From: Labrys okinawensis
GTDB lineage: Bacteria; Pseudomonadota; Alphaproteobacteria; Rhizobiales; Labraceae
Length of the DNA: 64,000 nt
Assembly (NCBI RefSeq): GCF_002982075.1
Contig: NZ_PUEJ01000005.1
Span: forward strand, 496,001-560,000
Direction: 5' to 3'
A program made the position numbers and the translations under genes. The notes beneath the pieces were generated by a model. It made no database searches and was not told where the DNA came from. It saw only the letters and a list, made by a program, of their open reading frames with translations. Position 1 is the first letter of the stretch, and every line of letters starts with the position of its first letter. This document shows positions 8,669 through 17,194 of the stretch, piece after piece.

Positions 8669-9844
8669 CTATGTCCGCGCCGATCGCTGCAGAAGTGGCG
8701 GACATAGGAGATAGAGCAGGGCGCCCGCCAGCCAGGCCCAGCCATTCCAGCTGGTTAGGGAAGCCGCATAGATCGCGGTAAAGAGCAGCGGGCCGATGAT
8801 AGACGTCAGGCTGGTAAGGGCGGACAGCGACCCCTGCAACTGGCCCTGCCTGCCTTCTCCGGCCTCCCGCGACAGCATTGCCTGCAAAGCGGGGGCGCCG
8901 ATGCCTCCAGCCGCCAGCGGAACCATGATGACGAAGGCCATCCAGCCTTGCGAGGCGAAGGCCAGCAGCACATAGCCGAGCGCGTCGGCAGACATGCCGA
9001 GAATGACGGCTCGGTGTTCCCCGAGCCGCCGCGCCAGGGGACCCGTCACGACTCCTTGCGCGACGGCATGGAGAATGCCGAAGACAGCCAAAGAAAGTCC
9101 GACGGCATCCGTATCCCAGTGGAAACGGTTTTCGCCGAAAAGGACCCAGATCGAGCCGGGCACCTGGCCGACCAGCTGCATGACGAAGAACACCGCCATC
9201 AAGGCCATCACCGCCGGCAAGCCACGCACCCAGCGGAAAGAGGCAATGGGATTAAGGGCAGCCCGGGAGAGCGGACGGCGCTCGCCTCGATGGGTTTCCG
9301 GGAGAAACAGCAGGGCGAGCAGGCCGTTCAGGCCATTCAGGGCGGCAGCCATGAGGAAGGGGGCGTGCGGGGAAAGGCCGCCGAGCAGGCCGCCGAGGGC
9401 GGGTCCGCCGACGAGGCCAAGCCCGAAGAATGCGCTCATCAGGCCGAAACGCCGCGCACGCTGTTCTTCCGGCGTGATGTCGGCGATCGCCGCGCCGGCC
9501 ACGGCCGCCGTCGCGCTGGTGATGCCGGCGAGGGCGCGCCCGACATAGAGGATCCACAGAACCGGCGCTGTCGCCATGATGGCGTAGTCGATGGCCGCGC
9601 CGGCCAGCGAAGCCAGCAGCACCGGACGGCGGCCGAACCGGTCCGACAGGGCGCCGAGGGCTGGCGCGCACAGGAACTGCATCAGGGCATAGGTCGCCAG
9701 CAGCACGCCGTAATGTCCGGCCACCGCATCGGCATGGACGAGATTGCGCAAGAGCTCGGGTAAGACGGGCATGACCAGGCCAATGCCGACGGCATCGAGG
9801 GCCACGACGCCGAGTATGAGCGGGAGAGCAAATCTGGTTGTCAT
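8669..9844 (-). CDS. tetA: TetA-type MFS drug/H+ antiporter
   Basis: Twelve-helix major facilitator efflux pump of the TetA class (tetracycline/H+ antiporters). It has 391 residues. Family marks are the first helix ending in DAVGIGLVMPVLP, motif A GALSDRFGRRPV after helix 2, GRALAGITSATAAVAGAAIAD in helices 4-5 and a GPALGGLLGG turn in helix 5. I chose the ATG at 9844; an upstream in-frame ATG at 9880 lies inside the operator. It is divergent from a genuine TetR homologue with two tet-operator-like palindromes between them. Regulation by TetR is therefore strongly implied. Whether tetracycline is the real substrate is not shown by sequence; base composition matches its neighbours, so recent transfer is not obvious. 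Confidence 0.85.
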   Translation of the reverse strand: MTTRFALPLILGVVALDAVGIGLVMPVLPELLRNLVHADAVAGHYGVLLATYALMQFLCAPALGALSDRFGRRPVLLASLAGAAIDYAIMATAPVLWILYVGRALAGITSATAAVAGAAIADITPEEQRARRFGLMSAFFGLGLVGGPALGGLLGGLSPHAPFLMAAALNGLNGLLALLFLPETHRGERRPLSRAALNPIASFRWVRGLPAVMALMAVFFVMQLVGQVPGSIWVLFGENRFHWDTDAVGLSLAVFGILHAVAQGVVTGPLARRLGEHRAVILGMSADALGYVLLAFASQGWMAFVIMVPLAAGGIGAPALQAMLSREAGEGRQGQLQGSLSALTSLTSIIGPLLFTAIYAASLTSWNGWAWLAGALLYLLCPPLLQRSART

Positions 9845-9873
9845 CGGCGCACCCCGGTCCATTCGATCATAAT

Positions 9874-9886
9874 TTATCATTGATAA
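9874..9886. promoter_or_regulatory. tet-operator-like site 1
   Basis: TTATCATTGATAA is a perfect palindrome centred on 9880. Its inner 11 bases equal the core of the classical tet operators (CTATCATTGATAG). It lies between the tetA-like and tetR-like genes, nearer the pump. Confidence 0.88.
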
Positions 9887-9901
9887 GCGGAACCATAGAA
9901 C

Positions 9902-9914
9902 TTATCACCGATAA
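9902..9914. promoter_or_regulatory. tet-operator-like site 2
   Basis: TTATCACCGATAA, centred on 9908, differs from operator 1 by two central bases. The 28-base centre-to-centre distance places both sites on nearly the same helix face, similar to the tandem operators of classical tet systems. Confidence 0.78.
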
Positions 9915-10037
9915 ATAGTCAAGCCGGCCGCGATGGATCCGGCTTACTGAATCGGGATCGGTGAGGTAGTTCTGCATGGCCGCATCGCCGGGGCCGGAGG
10001 CCGGCGCCTTCTCGAGGCGATGCCGGGGAAGGACGTT

Positions 10038-10652
10038 ATGGCGAAACTGCAGCGCGAAAAGGTCATCCGAGCCGCACTGGATCTCTTGAACGAGGTCGGC
10101 GTCGACGGCCTGACCACCCGCAGGCTGGCCGACCATCTCGGCGTGCAGCAGCCAGCCCTCTATTGGCATTTCAAGAACAAGCGGGCTCTGCTCGATGCCC
10201 TGGCCCATGCCATGCTCGCCGAACGGCACACGCATGCGGTGCCGAAGCCGGGTGAAGATTGGTGTTCTTTCGTCACCAACAATGCCCGCAGTTTCAGGCG
10301 GGCCCTGCTTTCCTATCGGGACGGCGCACGCATCCATGCCGGCACCAGGCCCAGCGGTGCGGAAACCGCAAATGCCGAGGCGCAATTGCGCTGCCTGACC
10401 GAGGCGGGGTTCACCATGGCCGACACCACCTACGCGCTGATGACCATCAGCTATTTCGTAGTCGGTTCGGTGATGGAGCAACAATCGGCGCAAGCGGATG
10501 GAGTCGAGCGCGGCGAGACGCGTTCCGCGGCCGCGGTGTCGCCCCTGCTGGCTGAGGCGATGGAGACCTTCGACCGGGATGGGTCCGAGGTGGCGTTCGA
10601 ACGGGGATTGAGCTTCATCATTGCCGGCATGAGGGAGAGATTGCAGCGATGA
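10038..10652 (+). CDS. tetR: Tetracycline repressor-type TetR regulator
   Basis: TetR-family repressor of the true tetracycline-repressor subgroup, 204 residues. The N-terminal helix-turn-helix reads ELLNEVG-like LDLLNEVGVDGLTTRRLAD followed by LGVQQPALYWHFKNKRALLDAL, nearly the Tn10 TetR pattern. The ligand-binding part keeps NNARSFRRALLSYRDGARIHAGTRP, which in classical TetR contributes to the drug and magnesium pocket. The ATG at 10038 aligns with known TetR starts and follows GGAAGGA; one at 10020 is also open. It is divergent from the pump across two operators and translationally coupled (ATGA) to the next gene. The effector may be tetracycline or another polyketide. Confidence 0.9.
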   Translation: MAKLQREKVIRAALDLLNEVGVDGLTTRRLADHLGVQQPALYWHFKNKRALLDALAHAMLAERHTHAVPKPGEDWCSFVTNNARSFRRALLSYRDGARIHAGTRPSGAETANAEAQLRCLTEAGFTMADTTYALMTISYFVVGSVMEQQSAQADGVERGETRSAAAVSPLLAEAMETFDRDGSEVAFERGLSFIIAGMRERLQR

Positions 10653-11191
10653 ATGCGATCGAGCAGGGACGTGCCTTGCGCAGGCTGCGCATGCTGAAAG
10701 GCATCAAGCAGAGCCATCTGGCCGAACTGTTCGGCGTGGACCAGGCCAGCATTTCCCGTTGGGAAAGAGGCATCATGCCGCTCGGGCAGGATCGTTGGGT
10801 GGCGGTCCTGGGTCTTCTTGCCGCTACGCCGGTTCCGGCGGAAGATGCCGCCTTGAAGCGCCTGGTGGCATCGTCGACCGCCAAGGTCCATCTCATCTGC
10901 GACCATAGCCATTGCCTTCTGGCGGCGTCCCTGCCGCGGCAGGCGGAATGGCATGTCGATCTGCCCGAACTGCTCGGCAGGTCGCTGCTCCCCTATGCCT
11001 CTGATGAAATCCTGGCGGCAGAGGAGAGGCTTGCTGCCCGGGGCTGGCATGAAGGCTACCTGGCGTCGCTGACGCTGGAGACGGGCGCCAATGGCGATCC
11101 CGTCCTGCCGATCGAGCCGAGCCGTGTGCTGTGGGAACGCGTGAGGCTGGCGGACGGCAGCGCCGGGCGGCTGGTCACCACCGTCACCTGA
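10649..11191 (+). CDS. XRE-type helix-turn-helix protein with PAS-like C-terminus
   Basis: Predicted cytosolic DNA-binding protein of 180 residues. Residues 5-60 form an XRE/Cro helix-turn-helix (RALRRLRMLKGIKQSHLAEL, then FGVDQASISRWERG). The rest, about 85-178, contains ICDHSHCLLAASLPRQAEW and LLGRSLLPYASDEI, which looks PAS-like; this is my reading and is not certain. The ATG overlaps the tetR TGA (ATGA), so it is co-expressed with tetR. Classical tet systems lack such a gene. It could sense a small molecule independently of TetR or act on other targets. Confidence 0.75.
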   Translation: MNAIEQGRALRRLRMLKGIKQSHLAELFGVDQASISRWERGIMPLGQDRWVAVLGLLAATPVPAEDAALKRLVASSTAKVHLICDHSHCLLAASLPRQAEWHVDLPELLGRSLLPYASDEILAAEERLAARGWHEGYLASLTLETGANGDPVLPIEPSRVLWERVRLADGSAGRLVTTVT

Positions 11192-11276
11192 TCGGCGCCT
11201 GCATATTTTATGCGTGGCCGGCGCAGCTTGCGATCGTTAGTCGTCGGTGCCGGATGCCAATAGCGGATAGTTCACC

Positions 11277-12263
11277 ATGACGATTTTGGTAACGGGCAGT
11301 GCCGGACATCTGGGCGAGGGTCTGATGCGCACCTTGCGGGCGGCGGGCCGGCCTGCCATCGGCCTCGACCTCAAGGGCTCGCCCTTCACCGATATTGTCG
11401 GCTCGATCGGTGATCGCACATTTGTGGAGCGCCACCTGCCGGGCGTGCGCACGGTTCTCCACGCGGCGACGCTGCACAAGCCGCATGTGGCCACCCACGG
11501 CTACCAGGACTTTCTCGACGTCAATGTCCAGGGGACGCTGGTGCTGCTCGAGGCGGCCGCTGCCGCCGGCGTGGAAGCCTTCGTCTTCACCAGCACGACC
11601 AGCGCTTTCGGCTCTGCCCTGACGCCAGCGGCGGGTGAACCGGCCGCCTGGGTCACCGAGGACGTAACTCCGATCCCGAAGAACATCTATGGCGCCAGCA
11701 AGATCGCGGCGGAGACCTTGTGCGAGCTTTTCGCCCGCCGCCATCGCCTGCCGGTCATCGTGCTGCGCACTTCGCGCTTCTTCCCGGAAGCCGACGACGA
11801 TCCCGAGATGAGACAGCGCTACGGCACGGACAATGCCCAGGCCAACGAACTGCTCAACCGCCGCTGCGACATCCAGGACGTGGTCGACGCCCATCTGGCG
11901 GCGGCGGACAGGGCGCCCTCGCTCGGTTTCGGCCGCTACATCATCTCTGCAACCACGCCGTTCGGCCCGGGCGACTGCGCGGCGCTGCGGACGACCGCAC
12001 CGGCGCTCGTGCACCGTCTGTTTCCCGATTGCGCCGAACTCTATGCCGCCAAGGGTTGGAGCTTGTTTCCGCAGTTGGATCGCATTTACGTCAATGCTCG
12101 GGCACGGGCCGAACTCGGCTGGCGCCCGCGCTATGATTTCCGGCATATGCTCGACTGCCTGCGCGAGGGGCAGGATTTCCGCAGCTCCCTTGCAGGTCTG
12201 GTCGGCAGCAAGGGCTATCACGACACAGTGTTCTCGGAAGGGCCTTATCCGGTTCACGATTGA
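11277..12263 (+). CDS. NAD(P)-dependent epimerase/dehydratase
   Basis: Extended short-chain dehydrogenase family protein, 328 residues, predicted cytosolic. The N-terminal dinucleotide fold shows TGSAGHLGEGL, a version of the GxxGxxG motif, and the active-site pair is in NIYGASKIAAE (Tyr and Lys of YxxxK). A serine/threonine-rich TSTTSAFG strand precedes it. Such proteins act on nucleotide sugars or small hydroxy/keto compounds; the substrate cannot be told here. It follows the XRE gene by 85 bases on the same strand and may be transcribed separately. Confidence 0.85.
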   Translation: MTILVTGSAGHLGEGLMRTLRAAGRPAIGLDLKGSPFTDIVGSIGDRTFVERHLPGVRTVLHAATLHKPHVATHGYQDFLDVNVQGTLVLLEAAAAAGVEAFVFTSTTSAFGSALTPAAGEPAAWVTEDVTPIPKNIYGASKIAAETLCELFARRHRLPVIVLRTSRFFPEADDDPEMRQRYGTDNAQANELLNRRCDIQDVVDAHLAAADRAPSLGFGRYIISATTPFGPGDCAALRTTAPALVHRLFPDCAELYAAKGWSLFPQLDRIYVNARARAELGWRPRYDFRHMLDCLREGQDFRSSLAGLVGSKGYHDTVFSEGPYPVHD

Positions 12264-12332
12264 TGGCCGGACAGGCAGGTTTTCCGGAAGCGCCGATGAC
12301 CGCGCCTCTGGAAGAACGCTTCTGCCGGGGAA

Positions 12333-12953
12333 CTACAGGCCGGCGAGCCAGGCCTTGGTCTGCTGGACATCCGCCTGCGTCAAGCCATGGCCGGCCGGCA
12401 ACGTCTCGTGGCGCACGGAGGCTCCGCGTTCCCTGAGAACATCGGCCAGTGCGCCGGCGTTGGCGGCAGGCACGATTGGATCGGCGGCTCCGGAGAGCAT
12501 CAGCACCGGCTTGCCGCCCAGTTCCGCCGGTGGCGGCGAGCGCAGGGGAGTCATCGGCCTGAGAAGCACCGCGCCGGCCAGGGCCTGCGGATGCAGCAAC
12601 AGGAGCGCAGCGGCGATATTGGCGCCATTGGAAAAGCCCAAAGCGACGGGTGCCCCGAGGCCATAAGCCTCACTTGCCTCGGCAATGAAGCCAGCCAGGT
12701 CGGAGGCCCGCCGGCGCAGGTCCTCTTCATCGAACACACCTTCGCTCAGTCGCCGGAAGAAGCGGGGCATGCCGTTTTCCAGCACCTTGCCGCGCGGAGA
12801 AATGAGGGCCCGGCCGGGAGCGACCAGTTCGCCGAGGCCGATGAGATCGTTTTCGTCGCCGCCCGTCCCGTGCAGGAGCAGGAGAGGGGGGTGCTGCCTG
12901 TCCTGTCCGGGAACGAAGCGGTGGATATGCGATAAGTTGGATGTCGTCGTCAT
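12333..12953 (-). CDS. Carboxylesterase/phospholipase family hydrolase (MhqD-like)
   Basis: Alpha/beta hydrolase of the carboxylesterase/phospholipase family, 206 residues, cytosolic. The catalytic triad can be read as Ser108 in GFSNG, Asp158 in SGAADPIVP and His189 in LPAGHGL; HGTGGDEND at 28-36 is the oxyanion region. It lies about 50 bases downstream of a ring-cleaving dioxygenase on the same strand, and this pairing matches MhqD with MhqO in quinone-response operons. Its role would be hydrolysis of a product from (hydro)quinone breakdown; that is inference from context. Confidence 0.82.
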   Translation of the reverse strand: MTTTSNLSHIHRFVPGQDRQHPPLLLLHGTGGDENDLIGLGELVAPGRALISPRGKVLENGMPRFFRRLSEGVFDEEDLRRRASDLAGFIAEASEAYGLGAPVALGFSNGANIAAALLLLHPQALAGAVLLRPMTPLRSPPPAELGGKPVLMLSGAADPIVPAANAGALADVLRERGASVRHETLPAGHGLTQADVQQTKAWLAGL

Positions 12954-13003
12954 GATGATTGTCTCCTCGGATCGAGGGTGGTGGGAACTTAAACGGGACG
13001 CAT

Positions 13004-13948
13004 CTAGGGCGCGCTTTGCCCGAGGCGGGGCAGGGAGGCTTCCAGAGCCGAACGGCGGGCTTCCAGGAAGGGAGGAAGTTTCAGGGTTTGGCCGAGCTCG
13101 GACGCAGGCTCGTCCACGGCAAAACCGGGAATATCGGTCGCGATCTCGAACAGAACATGCCCGGGTTCGCGGAAATAGACCGAGCGGAAATAGTTGCGGT
13201 CCTTCTGCTCCGTGGTGCGGATGCCATGGTTTTCGGCAAGCTTACGAACCATTGCCGCTTCCTCGGCATCATCGGCCGCGCGAAAGGCGATGTGATGTAC
13301 GGAGCCGCCGCCGAGGCGAGCCGGCAGGTAGCCGCTGGCCTCGCGAATGTCGATGATGCTGCCGGCGCCGCCGTCTGGCACGCGATACCGCACCAGGCTG
13401 CCCTCGCGGCCGATTTCGCTGAAACCGAAGATGTCGGTGAGGACGGCACCGGTCGGAGCCGCCTGCGCAAGCAGCAGGTTGACGCCATGGAAACCGCGGA
13501 TAGCGGCATCGGCAGGAATGCCGGCGTCGGTCCAACCGGTCTCATTCTCGATACCGGGCACGGCGGCGAGCGCGAGGCGCATGCCGTCCGGGTCCTGGAA
13601 GGACAGCACGGGGTCGCCAAAACGCCGGGTCAGCGGCTGATGGGCGACGCCGTTCTCGACGAAGCGCTGCGTCCAATAGGCGATCGAGCCCTCCGGCACC
13701 CGGAACACTGTTTCCTGCGTCTCGCCGAGACCGATGCGGCCCGGCGCGACATGCTCCCAGGGAAAGAAGGTGAGGATGCTGCCAGGATGGCCGGCCTCGT
13801 CGCCGTAATAGAGATGATAGGTGCCGGGATCATCGAAATTCACGGTCTTCTTGACCAGCCTAAGGCCAAGTATCCGAGTGTAGAAATCGAGGTTTCGCTG
13901 GGCGGGACCCGCAATGGCCGTGACGTGATGGATGCCTTTGCTGCTCAT
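13004..13948 (-). CDS. Ring-cleaving dioxygenase, VOC superfamily (MhqO-like)
   Basis: Predicted iron-dependent extradiol dioxygenase of the MhqO/YkcA type, 314 residues. It has two vicinal-oxygen-chelate halves. Metal-ligand candidates are His in GIHHVTAIAG near the N-terminus, His in VHHIAFRA in the second half and Glu in HVLFEIATD. The block VKKTVNFDDPGTYHLYYGDE is typical of this family. I chose the ATG at 13948; the frame stays open far upstream but that part is antisense to the LysR gene. It forms a pair with the downstream esterase and is divergent from a LysR regulator, suggesting an aromatic or quinone detoxification unit. Confidence 0.88.
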   Translation of the reverse strand: MSSKGIHHVTAIAGPAQRNLDFYTRILGLRLVKKTVNFDDPGTYHLYYGDEAGHPGSILTFFPWEHVAPGRIGLGETQETVFRVPEGSIAYWTQRFVENGVAHQPLTRRFGDPVLSFQDPDGMRLALAAVPGIENETGWTDAGIPADAAIRGFHGVNLLLAQAAPTGAVLTDIFGFSEIGREGSLVRYRVPDGGAGSIIDIREASGYLPARLGGGSVHHIAFRAADDAEEAAMVRKLAENHGIRTTEQKDRNYFRSVYFREPGHVLFEIATDIPGFAVDEPASELGQTLKLPPFLEARRSALEASLPRLGQSAP

Positions 13949-14071
13949 GGCGAAATTCCTTCCGGTGGGGATCGCTGGTTCCTTCGCCACCGAGATAGGC
14001 CCGATATGCCGGGAATTTCCATTGCGCCGATGCAATGAGATGGTTGGCATCCACGGTATTGAATTGTCGAT

Positions 14072-15034
14072 ATGAAAGGTAATATAGGTGCTGGATGGGT
14101 CGGAGGCGTCGCTGGGGAATTTAAGGTGGGGGACGGTTTTCCGAATTTGGCGTGGGACGATTTGCGCCTTGTAAAGGCGATCGCCGATACCCGTAACCTG
14201 CCCACGGCGGCAGCGCGCATCGGTATTGATCACTCGACCGCTTTCCGGCGGCTGCGCCAGATCGAGCAGACGCTGGGGGTCACCCTGTTTGAAAAGCACC
14301 GTACGGGCTACACGCTGACATCGGCGGGCGAGGAAGTGGCCGGGCTCGCCGACCGTGTCGACGAGGATATCGTCTCGGTGCTGCGCCGGCTCGCCGGCAG
14401 CGAACTCGACCTTGCCGGCGAGTTGCGCATAACCACCAACGACACCCTGCTGGTCGAACTGCTGACGCCGCTGTTGGCCCGGTTCGCGGAAGCCTATCCG
14501 GGTATGCGGCTCGACGTGGTCCTGTCGAATGCCGCGCTGAATCTTTCCAAGCGCGATGCCGATATTGCCATTCGTGCGTCCGATGCGCCGCCGGACACGC
14601 TGGTCGGCCGGCGCGTCGCCCGTATCGGCTGGGCTCTCTATGGCAGGGCGGAAGATTTTCCCGAGCCTGGCCTGCCGGATCTGGAAGCGCTGCATGGCCG
14701 GCGCTGGGTGGCACTCGGTGACAATCTCGCCACGCTTAAGGCCGTGCGCTATGTCAAGGCTCACGTCGCGCCGGAGCGCATCGTCTACCGCGTCAACTCG
14801 GTGCTCGGCCTGGCCGAAGCCGTCGAGGCCGGCATCGGTATCGGCCACCTGCCCTGTTTCATCGCCGGAACCCGGCCGGGGTTGCGGCGTATTGGATCGG
14901 TCAATCCGGAATTCGGGGCGGATCTCTGGCTGCTCACCCACCCTGATCTCCGGGACGCCCCGCGCATACGAGCGTTCCTCAATTTCATTGCGGCGGAGAT
15001 CGTCCGGCGCCGCGCCTTCATCGAAGGGACCTAG
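14072..15034 (+). CDS. LysR-family transcriptional regulator
   Basis: LysR-type regulator of 320 residues. The helix-turn-helix spans about residues 26-85 (LAWDDLRLVKAIADTRNLPT, then AAARIGIDHSTAFRRLRQIE), followed by a substrate-binding-like effector domain with the DADIAIR motif. It is divergent from the MhqO/MhqD-like pair with a 123-base gap, the typical arrangement of a LysR with its target. The ATG at 14072 gives an unusual N-terminal stretch of about 25 residues; a GTG at 14126 would start closer to the helix-turn-helix. The effector may be a quinone or phenol. Confidence 0.88.
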   Translation: MKGNIGAGWVGGVAGEFKVGDGFPNLAWDDLRLVKAIADTRNLPTAAARIGIDHSTAFRRLRQIEQTLGVTLFEKHRTGYTLTSAGEEVAGLADRVDEDIVSVLRRLAGSELDLAGELRITTNDTLLVELLTPLLARFAEAYPGMRLDVVLSNAALNLSKRDADIAIRASDAPPDTLVGRRVARIGWALYGRAEDFPEPGLPDLEALHGRRWVALGDNLATLKAVRYVKAHVAPERIVYRVNSVLGLAEAVEAGIGIGHLPCFIAGTRPGLRRIGSVNPEFGADLWLLTHPDLRDAPRIRAFLNFIAAEIVRRRAFIEGT

Positions 15035-15120
15035 AACCCACGTCGTGATTTGGCCGAGACATTGGACTCCAGAGGCTGAACACCCTCCGTTTCCTGCATT
15101 CGCAAACGCAGTCGTCGTGC

Positions 15121-15225
15121 TAGAGCAAAGTGCAATTTCTCCGAATTGCACTTTGCTCTCTAATTCCTTGTTTTGACGCGTTTTCTTAATCGAAAAGTCT
15201 ATCAACTTTTCTGGAAAACGCTCTA
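15121..15225. repeat. Composite palindromic repeat (RIME-like)
   Basis: About 105 bases flanked by TAGAGC and GCTCTA. The first part is a perfect 15-base inverted repeat with arms AGAGCAAAGTGCAAT (15122-15136) and ATTGCACTTTGCTCT (15145-15159). The second is an imperfect hairpin built on GACGCGTTTTC and GGAAAACGC. Such elements are common between genes of Rhizobiales. The last three bases form the stop codon of the leftward SDR gene. Confidence 0.85.
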
Positions 15226-15990
15226 GGTCCTCGTCATCGAGACGCCGCCATCCGCCAGCAGGGCCGTCCCCGTCACGAAGCTCGACAGGTCCGAAGCGAG
15301 ATAGAGCGCGGAACGGGCGATCTCCTCGGGGCTGGCCAGGCGCTTGAGGGCGTGCAGCCCTTCGATGAAGGCGCGTGCCTCCGGGGTGTTGGAGACGCTT
15401 CGCCCCATTGGTGTATCGGTCCCGCCCGGCAACAGGGCGTTGGCGCGAATGCCCCTGGCGCTGTATTCGCTGGCGATTACCTGGGTGAGGCCGATCAGGC
15501 CGGCCTTGCTGGCGGCGTAGGCGGCCATGCCGGGAAAGCCGACGGTGTAGCCGACGAAAGTCGAGGTGAACACGAGGGTTCCGCCACCACGCGCCAGCAT
15601 GGCGGGGATCTGGTGCCGCGCCGCCAGGAAGGCACTGGTCAGGTTGATCTCAATCGTATCGCGCCAGCTTTCCGAGGAAATATCGGTCAGCGGCGCCATT
15701 TCTCCGGTGGTGCCCGCATTGTTGAAGGCGATGTCGAGCCCGCCGAAATGCCGCTGAGCGGCATCTACCAGGGCAAGCTGGTGGTGCTCGTCCTGGATGT
15801 TGCCGGCGAGCGCGACGGCCTTGCCGCCGGCAGCGGCGATGTCCGCAGCGACCTTGCCGAGGGCATCGCGGCGGCGTCCCGACAGGACGACCGCAGCACC
15901 TTCGGCGGCAAACAGGCGCGCCGAGGCTTCGCCGATACCCGAACTGGCGCCAGTGATGATGGCAACCTTGTTTTCAAGCGTAGACTTCAT
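15223..15990 (-). CDS. SDR-family oxidoreductase
   Basis: Classical short-chain dehydrogenase/reductase of 255 residues, cytosolic, NAD(P)-dependent. Motifs are TGASSGIGE (cofactor), NNAG, a Ser in FTSTFVG, and YAASK (catalytic Tyr and Lys), with the C-terminal LADGG tail. I chose the ATG at 15990, preceded by GGAGG eight bases upstream; another in-frame codon at 16005 is possible. The stop codon lies inside the terminal bases of a palindromic repeat, so the last residues may derive from repeat insertion. Substrate unknown. Confidence 0.9.
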   Translation of the reverse strand: MKSTLENKVAIITGASSGIGEASARLFAAEGAAVVLSGRRRDALGKVAADIAAAGGKAVALAGNIQDEHHQLALVDAAQRHFGGLDIAFNNAGTTGEMAPLTDISSESWRDTIEINLTSAFLAARHQIPAMLARGGGTLVFTSTFVGYTVGFPGMAAYAASKAGLIGLTQVIASEYSARGIRANALLPGGTDTPMGRSVSNTPEARAFIEGLHALKRLASPEEIARSALYLASDLSSFVTGTALLADGGVSMTRT

Positions 15991-16183
15991 TTCCCGAACC
16001 TCCAATTCGCTTGGGAGGTTCTTGTTCTCCAGGCATGAGCTGATCGCGACCCGTTTCCTCTGGTCTCGCTGTTTTCAGCCATTCCCTGTTTCCTGGGAAA
16101 TCGCCAAGCGGGATAGCGGCCGCTAAAAGTCTCCATCCATCCGCATATCTGCCCGGACGCGGGCAACGTCTGAGAATGAACCC

Positions 16184-16654
16184 ATGATCTCCTTTCCCTT
16201 CGGCCGCAGACGCCTCGCCGCTGTCCTGCTTGCGAGTCTTGCAGCTGGATTTCCCGCGGCGTCGGCGCTGGCCAGCGGGCGCCTGCCGCCGCTTCCGCTT
16301 CCTGCCCAGCACTTCGCCAGTTTCGAGGCCTGCCTCGAACATTTGGAGGCCGTGCAGCGCGCCGACATGGCCGGGGTGGCCGAGGGAGCGGTTGCCGATG
16401 GCGAGAACCGCACGCGCCAGAAACTGGTCGACAGCGAGGGTATCGTGCGTGTCGGCGCGCAGACCGCGCGCTACCGGGCTCGCGTCGGCAACCAGTTCCG
16501 CGTCACCGATCGCCAGAAGGGAATGATCGAAACGACCTTCAGCTATGAAGAGACCGCCCTCGAATGCCAGGGTGGTGAACTCACGGGGAACGCGACTTCG
16601 GGCTATATGCTGCCTGGCATTGAGCAATTGCCCGCTGCGGCCGAGCATCCGTAA
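16184..16654 (+). CDS. Exported protein of unknown function
   Basis: I do not recognise this 156-residue protein. The N-terminus has a signal peptide pattern: basic GRRR, a hydrophobic core LAAVLLASLAAG, and a likely cleavage near ALASG around residue 31. The mature part is polar, with two cysteines (EACLEHL and ALECQGG) that could form a disulfide in the periplasm. It is a single gene between an oppositely oriented SDR and LuxR gene. An ATG at 16184 is the only well-placed start. Confidence 0.65.
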   Translation: MISFPFGRRRLAAVLLASLAAGFPAASALASGRLPPLPLPAQHFASFEACLEHLEAVQRADMAGVAEGAVADGENRTRQKLVDSEGIVRVGAQTARYRARVGNQFRVTDRQKGMIETTFSYEETALECQGGELTGNATSGYMLPGIEQLPAAAEHP

Positions 16655-16732
16655 GCCACAGACTGAGCCGATGGCGATGTCTTGCGCGCATTCGGCAACC
16701 GCGCCTCTGATGAGGCGCAGTCTGCATACCGA

Positions 16733-17194
16733 TCACTGGCGCAATGTTGCTCCGTCGGCTGCCTTGCTCGCGGCTTCCTCTCTCGAGGCCACATTGAGAA
16801 CGCGCAGCAGCAACGAGACGTGGTTGCGAACCGTAAAGGGGGAGATGGCCAGCGCCCGGGCGATCTCCTTGTTCGACTTGCCCTGGACGATCAGGTCCAG
16901 AATGTCCTGCTGGCGCGGCGTGAGCATCGGCGTCAGGTGCAGGCCCTGGTCCGGGCCGGCCCAGCTTTCGAGCGCTGCCATGACCTGTTCGGCCGCAACC
17001 AGCTTGCCGTCGGAACCGCCAGGCTGAGCCGTCAGCAGAAAGATCGTGGCATTGGGAAGGTGCCGGCGCAATTGCGCCAGGGCATCCTCGCCATCCATTT
17101 CAATGATCGCCATGACGGCGCGGCGGATTTGGACGGGAGGGGCGGAGGAGGAAGACGTCAAAGCAATGTGTCTCAATCGAAATGTCCCAGTCAT
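16733..17194 (-). CDS. LuxR-type helix-turn-helix regulator, degenerate receiver
   Basis: Transcription regulator of about 153 residues. The C-terminus is a GerE/LuxR helix-turn-helix: LTPRQQDILDLIVQGKSNKE then IARALAISPFTVRNHVSLLL. The N-terminal 75 residues resemble a response-regulator receiver (IIEMDGEDALAQLRRHLPNA, FLLTAQPG) but no clear phospho-acceptor aspartate pocket is seen. I chose the ATG at 17194; the frame is open up to 17350 but that stretch looks non-coding. An XRE-type gene lies just upstream on the same strand, so the two may be co-transcribed. The target is unknown. Confidence 0.78.
   Translation of the reverse strand: MTGTFRLRHIALTSSSSAPPVQIRRAVMAIIEMDGEDALAQLRRHLPNATIFLLTAQPGGSDGKLVAAEQVMAALESWAGPDQGLHLTPMLTPRQQDILDLIVQGKSNKEIARALAISPFTVRNHVSLLLRVLNVASREEAASKAADGATLRQ

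Noticed and set aside
13949..15205. N-terminal extension that would fuse about 420 residues to the MhqO-like dioxygenase
   Set aside because: The extension lies antisense to the LysR gene and shows no domain; the normal family start is at 13948.
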